A stretch of DNA of 64,000 bases from Aspidiotus rigidus (lineage: Eukaryota; Arthropoda; Insecta; Hemiptera; Diaspididae). Within the stretch, counting starts at the first letter, position 1, and each line of letters opens with the position of its first letter. Of the stretch, positions 58,058 through 64,000 are shown piece after piece. The translations under genes and the position numbers were made by a program. Under the pieces are notes generated by a model. The model ran no database searches, was not told where the DNA came from, and was given only the letters and a program-made list of their open reading frames with translations. The stretch is taken from the NCBI GenBank assembly GCA_035079385.1, contig JAVHKY010000052.1, positions 13,020,001 through 13,084,000 of the forward strand, read 5' to 3'.

Positions 58058-58062
58058 GCAGC

Positions 58063-58204
58063 CATAGCTGTCTGGAACATCGTCATAAATCTTTGGAATT
58101 GATTTTCGTCCATGGTGGTGAATGAGAAGGAGAACGTTAACAATTACACAAACTTAAAAAACTCTACTTTCTTTTTCTTTACTTTGTTCATCCTCGTCGC
58201 CAAT
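58063..58204 (-). other. Gypsy leader and first gag codons
   Basis: Minus strand: primer-binding region ATTGGCGACGAGGAT directly after the LTR, a purine-rich leader, and ATG 58113 opening MDENQFQRFMTMFQTAMA, which continues at 52300 beyond the BEL insertion. Confidence 0.85.
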
Positions 58205-58304
58205 TGTTATAACTGGATAAGACTTTATTAATACAATAGAATAGAATATATATATATGAAGCGCTTGCTTATCACATGCGTACGGCAGTGTTGCCAATAC
58301 TACA
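58205..58304 (-). repeat. Gypsy 5' LTR
   Basis: 100 bp, 5' LTR with respect to minus-strand coding; 'ttaataaagtc' on the minus strand contains a polyadenylation-type AATAAA. Confidence 0.92.
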
Positions 58305-58370
58305 CTAGCACATCAATTCAGTATACTGCACCAATTCACATTTTTCAGTCGTATCCATCAAGAAATGAGG

Positions 58371-58851
58371 AGCTTTAAAATACTTACCGACACAAAATAT
58401 TTTCCTTATTCACGAGAACATCAATGAAATACCCTGTCTGTATCACGCCTTCCTAGATGGATATCAATTCTTAATTGAAAATTTGACATACAGAAAACAG
58501 GTCATCTCAATTAAACCTTCTCAACTACATCTCTACATCGGTATTTTCATTTTCAATGAAAATTTTTACATATTGATTCGTGAGTACAACCTACATTTCG
58601 ATAGTAGTACAATGCAAACTTCACTCTTAGCCCAACTATTCAGAGAGTTGACGCGTTCTGAGAACATCGAAAGGAACTCGCATATCAATTTCATCAACAA
58701 AAATTCTTATCAATTATTGTATTCTCACAAATTTAATGAATTCATATTTCAAAAATCAAAACTTTTACGAGAGAAATCTAAAGAATTGAACGGCGATAGA
58801 TGCGGCAAAACATGTCAAAACACCGCTAATTCCTGTGAAGGCACATGTTGA
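58371..58851 (+). CDS. hypothetical protein, probable 3' terminal exon
   Basis: An open frame of about 160 codons runs from about 58371 (ALKYLPTQNIFLIHENINE) to TGA 58849, with the first internal ATG at 58483. The C-terminus is Cys-rich (CGKTCQNTANSCEGTC). An AATAAA lies at about 58917. No transposon motif and no family that I recognise. The Gypsy insertion begins 60 bases upstream and may separate it from its other exons. Confidence 0.4.
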
Positions 58852-59360
58852 TGTTACCTTCAAAATCGTACGCTATAAGTATTATTTCTCAACGAATACT
58901 TCATCGATCTTATTGAAATAAAAGCACAAAAAAAAGAAAATGTTCGCTCTATAAATTACTTCCCCTTCACTTTTCCGATGAATCCACCCCAAAACGTCTG
59001 AAAAGCGATTGAATGGCTTTTTCGGCCAATTTCCCATAAGCTACGACGTTGCCAGATTTAATATTCCGGCCTGATACTAGAGACGGCCATGCCCTGTCCC
59101 AGGAATATTTGAAAATCTTCTCAGCAAATAATAGTTATTTTTAAAACACGTACACGAAAAGTATGACATTATGCAATTGATTTGCGTGGTAAAAGTGCGA
59201 CTTTTTTGGTGAGAGCATAAACAGTTGAATAATCGTCTCTGACAGTGAAATAATGATTCATTATTTAACTGAGTGAAATAATAATTCCCAAAATATAATA
59301 CAAACACCATTTTCGGCAACATAATGTCATACTTCCATGTACTTGTATAAAAAAATGGCG
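58852..59360. other. no recognisable gene
   Basis: 3' flank of the hypothetical exon and a stretch with a minus-strand ORF that mostly overlaps the adjacent palindromic MITE. Nothing is supported here. Confidence 0.3.
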
Positions 59361-59576
59361 TATAAGGCTTTTCCAGCGCTCCATATTGCATACTTATTCG
59401 CCTCATTCTTATCAATACGGTGGGCTTTCTAACATTATTCTTATGGGTATTGCTAGGTTGCATACTCATTTTCATTCCAGTGTCAACCTGCCATAAGATC
59501 AATGTTAGGGAGCCCACTGTATTGATAAGAATCAGGCAGATAATTATGCAATATGGAACGCTGGAAAAGCCTTATA
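59361..59576. mobile_element. TATAAGGCTTTTCC palindromic MITE, copy 3
   Basis: 'tataaggcttttccagcg' to 'cgctggaaaagccttata'. Near-perfect 216-bp hairpin. The interior matches copy 1 (34191-34406) in inverted orientation. TA-type target. Confidence 0.8.
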
Positions 59577-59585
59577 GCACACGTA

Positions 59586-59681
59586 TGAGAAGTGCGCGAT
59601 ATGACTCGTCTGTTTGCTTCACTCGCCGTTCCGGCTCATTTCGCGAATCATCAGACTCGTCAATAATCGCGCACTTCTCAC
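59586..59681. mobile_element. 96-bp palindromic MITE interrupting a Penelope ORF
   Basis: 'tgagaagtgcgcgatatgac' mirrored as 'aatcgcgcacttctca' with shared 'gactcgtc' inner repeats. It supplies the last about 20 codons and the stop of the 59619-61400 frame. Confidence 0.7.
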
Positions 59682-61400
59682 ACTAGTACAATAATATACT
59701 ATTCTCATACAAGACAACTCTTTCTTGAAGGCAGACTGACTCAAAGGAATACGAGTCAGTCTGTGAACTAGGCTATGAAAAGCAGCCATCTTGTGAGCAA
59801 CAGGACCGAACGAACCACCGTGGACTAAAACATCGGTCGTAGTATCTTTCCTGTAAGTTCCAAACTTATGGATACCGTCTATTATAGAGATCGATAAATC
59901 CAAAAAGTTATTGGAAAATACCCCTATTTCCAACGTAAATTTGATGGAAGGGTACCAGGAATTGAGATACCTCAGAAACTCACCAAGGAGATCTGGGTGA
60001 CCAGTCCAGGTACATAGAACGTCATCAACGTACCTGTGCCAATAATGAATATGATTAAGTAACACCTGGTTCGAGGAAAAGAGGTCAAGTTCAAACTTAG
60101 ACATGAAGATTTCGGATATGAGAGAGCCTAGTGGTGATCCAATGGGGATCCCTACTTCGTCAGGGAACTCGAAAAATTTCCCTTCAAATTTACAATAGTT
60201 AGGGGACCAGCAAGTATTAAGAAGATCGAAGAATTCGTGAAGCTCACTATGAGGAATGTTGGCTTTGACGAGTAGGTCACCCATACGCTGGATAGTAGCA
60301 GCCTTAGGAATATTCGGGAACAAACCAACAACATCAAACGAGCAGATGGTCGTTCCCGGGGGAAGGCTTACATCCTTGAGGACGTCAGTTAAAGAGGCCG
60401 AATTCAAGACCGAATGAGGGGATTCAAAATCAATACGATTTTTGAACCAACGGTCAAGGAATTTAGCAAGGAGGTAGGTAGGAGAGGAGACGAAAGAAAC
60501 AACGGGTCGCATCGGGGTATTGTTCTTATGCACTTTAGGCAGCCCGTACAAGAGGGGGGGTGTGGGGTTAGGAACGAGGAGGGCTTTTTTCAAAGCAGGA
60601 GTTTTGATAACAGCCTCACTCCTGTTGATGACACACCTAACTTCTTTGACGTGCTTGGGAAAGCTGAAATCCTCACTCTCTTTAGCACCACACTGCTGTA
60701 GGACTTCATGGACCTTAGAAGAATAGGCCGATCTCTCCATCACTACAACAGCGTTGCCCTTGTCAGCCTTAGTGACGATCAAATCTCCCTCTTTCATCTT
60801 CCTCCTTAGACCCTGAATCACTCCTCCCAATTTATTACTCATGCGAGGGAGGGGGTTATTACGGACTAATTCGGCAAAGACTTTCTGGGTATTAAAACCA
60901 GGACCAATCTTATCCGCAAGATCCGCAACAACATTCGCCAAGGTTTCATCATTCTTGAGGGGAGGCATACTGAACTTCAAACCTTTCTCAAGGAGGGATG
61001 TTTCGTCACTATTGAACACTACCTGACTATTATTTATGAGGGGAGGATGAAATTTATGAACGACAACACCATCACTCACCCCCTCCTCAACCACCTCCTC
61101 ATTAACCGTCATTAGGGAGGACAGCTTCTTATTTTTCCTCTCCTTCAACTTCGCCTCAAACTTCCGACACTTTTCATTGACGTCCCTCATAAAGTAATCC
61201 AACTCAAGGGGGAGGAGCATGCCGGAGAGTCTCGAATGGACCATAAGGTTTAATCTGGTCGTGATATTAAATTTACCATACCATCTTCGCAACTCTGTTC
61301 TGATCCACTTCTCCCTCATATAATTTTCCAGTTTCTTAGTCGTAACCTTGCAATCGGAATAAAACCGGAATTTAACGAACTTGGGCCTCAAATGTAACAC
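59619..61400 (-). CDS. Penelope-like reverse transcriptase (PLE-2), 3' truncated
   Basis: 593 codons from ATG 61400. N-terminal region with RPKFVKFRFYSDCKVTTKKL, then RT blocks: KADKGNAVVVM, PKVHKNNTPMRPVVSF, TICSFDVVGLFPNIP, GIPIGSPLGSLISEIFM and the intact catalytic box RYVDDVLCTW. The RT core is complete and undamaged. The downstream GIY-YIG endonuclease expected in Penelope elements is missing: about 20 residues after RIVYYCTS the frame runs into a 96-bp palindromic MITE. The RT could still be made but without its nuclease. Confidence 0.88.
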   Translation of the reverse strand: MLHLRPKFVKFRFYSDCKVTTKKLENYMREKWIRTELRRWYGKFNITTRLNLMVHSRLSGMLLPLELDYFMRDVNEKCRKFEAKLKERKNKKLSSLMTVNEEVVEEGVSDGVVVHKFHPPLINNSQVVFNSDETSLLEKGLKFSMPPLKNDETLANVVADLADKIGPGFNTQKVFAELVRNNPLPRMSNKLGGVIQGLRRKMKEGDLIVTKADKGNAVVVMERSAYSSKVHEVLQQCGAKESEDFSFPKHVKEVRCVINRSEAVIKTPALKKALLVPNPTPPLLYGLPKVHKNNTPMRPVVSFVSSPTYLLAKFLDRWFKNRIDFESPHSVLNSASLTDVLKDVSLPPGTTICSFDVVGLFPNIPKAATIQRMGDLLVKANIPHSELHEFFDLLNTCWSPNYCKFEGKFFEFPDEVGIPIGSPLGSLISEIFMSKFELDLFSSNQVLLNHIHYWHRYVDDVLCTWTGHPDLLGEFLRYLNSWYPSIKFTLEIGVFSNNFLDLSISIIDGIHKFGTYRKDTTTDVLVHGGSFGPVAHKMAAFHSLVHRLTRIPLSQSAFKKELSCMRIVYYCTSVRSARLLTSLMIREMSRNGE

Positions 61401-61404
61401 TAAA

Positions 61405-61745
61405 CACCGACGAAGAAACCAAATATGAGAGGAATAGTCAGAGCTTCCGTGAGGGATCCGAAAAGCTCCTCCATAAGGAGAATTCCTACCGTAAGCGTAT
61501 CGCCCTCGAGAATATAGAGATAATTCGTCATCTCAACACTGACGGTATCACTGTTCTTAATTCGTATATTCCGGAAGATGGCCTGATCGAACTTGTTTAT
61601 GACTCACACCGTGATTTCTCGTTTGGACGATCTTAATACCTCGTTCTTCTCTTTTGTTCGTCAGTTGCTTTCATTTCAGGCTCGAAGATGGTTGTTTAAC
61701 CGAAAGCGCTCGTCGTATTTTCAATTTTTCTGCGGTTTGCATTTT
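61405..61745 (+). mobile_element. Penelope-like 3' end, facing PLE-2
   Basis: The plus strand encodes EKLLHKENSYRKRIALENIE and IIRHLNTDGITVLNS, the segment after a GIY-YIG domain, ending at a TAA near 61637, then a 3' tail with 'gaagatgg...aaccgaaagcgctcg' similar to the PLE-1 tail. It is head to head with PLE-2. Inverted arrangements at element ends are known for Penelope insertions, so this may be part of one complex insertion. Confidence 0.65.
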
Positions 61746-61778
61746 TTTACTCCACGTCGGAGTATTCCTCTTTATTGT

Positions 61779-62325
61779 TCCCCTCCTATCATATATAGCT
61801 CGAGACTCGAAATTCTTCTAAGACCCCCTCCTTTCATATATAGCTCGAGACTCGAAATTCTTCCAAGTCCCCCTCCTATCATATATACCTCGAGACTTGA
61901 AATTCTTTCAAGTCCCCCCCCCCCTATTATATATAGCTCGAGACTCGAAATTCTTCCAAGTCCCCCTCCTATCATATATAGCTCGAGACTTGAAATTCTT
62001 CCAAGTCCCCCTCCTATCATATATAGCTCGAGACTCGAAATTCTTCTAAGACCCCCTCCTTTCATATATAGCTCGAGACTCGAAATTCTTCCAAGTCCCC
62101 CTCCTATCATATATACCTCGAGACTTGAAATTCTTTCAAGTCCCCCCCCCCCTATTATATATAGCTCGAGACTCGAAATTCTTCCAAGTCCCCCTCCTAT
62201 CATATATAGCTCGAGACTTGAAATTCTTCCAAGTCCCCCTCCTATCATATATAGCTCGAGACTCGAAATTCTCCTAAGTCCCCCTCCTTTCATATATAGC
62301 TCGAGACTCGAAATTCTTTTAAGTC
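61779..62325 (+). repeat. higher-order minisatellite (about 12 units of 45-48 bp)
   Basis: Unit 'cccctcctatcatatatagc' + 'tcgagactcgaaattcttcc' + 'aagtc'. Units 1-5 and 6-10 are the same five variants in the same order (for example the 'ttatatatag' unit after a C-run and the 'acctcgagacttg' unit), so a block of about 234 bp was duplicated. Units 11-12 follow. Long open frames on both strands (about 170-250 codons, Pro/Ser- or Gly-rich) result from the unit length and are not genes. Confidence 0.9.
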
Positions 62326-62859
62326 CCGTAACCTAACCTAACCTGCGGACGCGGACGTTTTCTGAGGATGTAATCTCCTAACAAAATGGATTGCGGGTTC
62401 CCCGCTAATAGGCTATTTTACCCACGGAAACTGTGGGTAAAATTGTGTTTTAACGTCATTTATAGAAAAAAATTTTATTTATTTATTATACAAGGTCCTA
62501 AATTGAGTGACTTATCACGAGCTGGTGGACCGTGTATAATACAAAAATTTTTTTATACGTTCAAATTACGTGTAATTTACGTGCAAATTTCGTACCCAGG
62601 ATATAACCCGTAACTTGAACCTGTGCTAAACCAGCCAGTTTATATACCGAAAATGGCTACCTGTGACTAAAACATCTAGTTTATCTACTGGTCTGCCCCG
62701 TGACTAAAATGGCTAGTTTACCTATCGAAAACAGCTGATTAATTGCCAGTGTTACCAGCACGTATAAAAAAAAAAACTATATTTTTTGAAATGAAATACG
62801 TGATATTCGCTAGTCATTTTGATTTATGAAGCTGATATTGGTTGGATTCAATAAACTAC
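62326..62859. other. spacer with a short CCTAA run, no gene
   Basis: 'taacctaacctaacc' at about 62329-62343 equals about 2.5 units of the insect telomere repeat complement. An inverted pair 'ttttacccacg...ctgtgggtaaaat' follows at about 62413-62440. Nothing coding is recognised. Confidence 0.4.
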
Positions 62860-64000
62860 ATGATTGTACGAAAAAGAGATTTACACGTGATATTGAATAA
62901 TCAAAAAAGAAAAACGGAAAAATCGGCACTAAATATCACTTTTATTATCAAGAAGCGCTGGGTTGATCTAAAAAACATATGGACAGGCATAGATGAGGAA
63001 CTATTCTTCAAAATGCTCAAATACTGTTTGGAAAAAGGATATTGCCAGTTCAATGGAACCTATTACTCACAGATTGAGGGACTACCAATGGGAAGTCCAT
63101 TGTCTCCCGTTCTCGCTGACATTGTTCTGGACGAGCTATTTAATCTTACCAAACAGCATTTTCAGGACTCTTTAATTTTCATGACCAAATACGTCGACAA
63201 CAGTCTTTTTATCATTAAGCAGTCTATTTTTGACAATCATCTTAAATTTTTGAATAATTTTCATCCTCGCATCGTTTTCACTTATGAAAAAGAACATGAT
63301 AAATGTATCAACCTTTTAGATATTACTATTTTTAGAAGCTCTAACGGATTAATTTTCAAACATTTTCAGAAACCTACCTCCACAGGTAGGCTCATTAACT
63401 TTTTTTCTAACCAGCCCTTCTCCTGTAAATTTAACACCTGTGTTAATCTTCTTGAACAGCAAAAGAAATTATCTCACCCCATTTTTCACAATGACATTAT
63501 CTACAAATTTTCTGACAAGCTTAAAGCCAATAGTTATCCTGATGAATTTATTAATGACGTATTGAATTTTAGACCAAAGAATAATGAACATGACCATAGT
63601 AATAGTAATAATAGTAGTTATTTATACTTTTCGTTGCCCTACATAGGCCAAAGCAGTCACATCATTAAAAAATCCTTGTCCTCTCTGGATAACAAAATTC
63701 GCATCTCTTTCGGTAGTCAGAACACTATGTACCAAAAATTCTTTTCGAAAACTAAAGACAAAATCCCTCCCTCATTAAACTCTGGTGTTGTGTACAGGAT
63801 TCCCTGCTCTAGCTGTCCTCTGGTTTACGTGGGGGAGACGTCTCAACTTCTTAAGAAGAGAATCTCCCAACACGAAACCGATGTAAAGGAAGGCAATGGT
63901 GTCACTGCTTTGGCTCAACACACTTTAAATACTACTCATCTTTTTGATTTTAAAAGTCATGACATTGTAGCCCGCGAAAATAATAATAAGAAGAGGCAGA
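62860..64000 (+). CDS. Penelope-like RT and GIY-YIG endonuclease (PLE-3), runs off the window
   Basis: One frame is open from ATG 62860 to the right edge (380 codons, no stop). The RT part begins in mid-domain (KKRWVDLKNIWTGIDEELFF), so the 5' end is truncated: the palm motif with the first Asp is absent. Visible: GLPMGSPLSPVLADIVLDEL, KYVDNSLFII (YVDN in place of YVDD), a thumb region with LLDITIF, then GIY-YIG: GVVYRIPCSSCPLVYVGETS with the following L-x-K-R-I-S-Q-H-E helix. A 5' truncated but otherwise open copy. Sequence differs clearly from PLE-1 and PLE-2, so three Penelope lineages are present. Confidence 0.85.
   Translation, partial: MIVRKRDLHVILNNQKRKTEKSALNITFIIKKRWVDLKNIWTGIDEELFFKMLKYCLEKGYCQFNGTYYSQIEGLPMGSPLSPVLADIVLDELFNLTKQHFQDSLIFMTKYVDNSLFIIKQSIFDNHLKFLNNFHPRIVFTYEKEHDKCINLLDITIFRSSNGLIFKHFQKPTSTGRLINFFSNQPFSCKFNTCVNLLEQQKKLSHPIFHNDIIYKFSDKLKANSYPDEFINDVLNFRPKNNEHDHSNSNNSSYLYFSLPYIGQSSHIIKKSLSSLDNKIRISFGSQNTMYQKFFSKTKDKIPPSLNSGVVYRIPCSSCPLVYVGETSQLLKKRISQHETDVKEGNGVTALAQHTLNTTHLFDFKSHDIVARENNNKKRQ

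Larger units (their letters stand above)
47909..58304 (-). mobile_element. Gypsy (Ty3-like) LTR retrotransposon, interrupted by a BEL element
   Basis: 100-bp LTRs at 47909-48008 and 58205-58304 (TGTTATAAC...ATACTACA on the plus strand) differ at one base by eye. 5-bp target duplication CTAGC at 47904-47908 and 58305-58309. On the minus strand the 5' LTR is followed by ATTGGCGACGAGGAT, a probable primer-binding region, then gag (ATG 58113) that is split after about 18 codons by the BEL element and resumes at 52300. Without the BEL the element would be about 4.6 kb. The order protease-RT-RNase H-integrase is that of Gypsy. Confidence 0.93.

Noticed and set aside
61593..62336. 247-codon ORF with PPPIIYSSRLEIL repeats (and a Gly-rich ORF on the other strand)
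   Set aside because: Both arise from a 45-48 bp minisatellite whose unit lengths mostly keep frame; no start context, no relation to a protein family, open on both strands.
62329..62343. Telomeric (TTAGG) array
   Set aside because: Only about two and a half units; interstitial trace or chance, not a telomere.

Overview
The window reads as arthropod, most likely insect, nuclear DNA. It is AT-rich and intron-bearing, has no bacterial operons, and is dominated by transposable elements typical of insects: Penelope-like, BEL/Pao, Gypsy, I-clade and RTE-like non-LTR elements, MULE, P-like, and hAT-, pogo- and TTAA-type MITEs. Short runs of the insect telomere motif occur near 62.3 kb, but only about two units. 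The exact order of insect cannot be told from sequence alone.

The main host gene lies on the minus strand and fills 3.1-31.2 kb. I assembled it from 13 short exons whose splice phases all agree: three LOTUS (OST-HTH) domains followed by one extended Tudor domain, the architecture of TDRD5/Tejas (TDRD7/Tapas is the alternative). These are germline piRNA-pathway/nuage proteins. Its introns are packed with transposons: a Penelope-like element at 4.0-6.2 kb, a 2.6 kb MULE with an 11-bp target duplication at 8.1-10.7 kb, and, in one 14.7 kb intron (11.2-25.9 kb), a 3.1 kb giant foldback element, an inverted duplication of an uncharacterised repeat-borne gene, decayed non-LTR elements and several dispersed repeats.

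From 31 to 45.8 kb the sequence is a patchwork of MITEs. One TTAA-flanked MITE is split by a terminal-inverted-repeat element with a 9-bp target duplication, which is itself split by a pogo/Tigger-type MITE carrying a non-LTR tail. A degraded THAP-domain gene (35.7-36.3 kb, +) and a decayed THAP/P-element-like transposase (43.0-45.8 kb, -) follow.

From 45.9 to 58.3 kb there are two hAT-type MITE twins inside a larger TIR element, then a Gypsy retrotransposon (47.9-58.3 kb, minus strand) with 100-bp LTRs. Its gag is interrupted by a complete BEL/Pao element (52.3-58.1 kb, plus strand) that has identical 196-bp LTRs and one intact 1714-codon gag-pol frame. Both insertions have clean 5-bp target duplications, so the order of events can be read directly.

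From 58.3 to 64 kb there is a short unrecognised 3' exon, a Penelope-like RT with intact core (minus), a Penelope 3' end facing it, a higher-order minisatellite (61.8-62.3 kb), and a third Penelope-like ORF that runs off the right edge. All exon and repeat boundaries were read by eye and may be off by a base or two.
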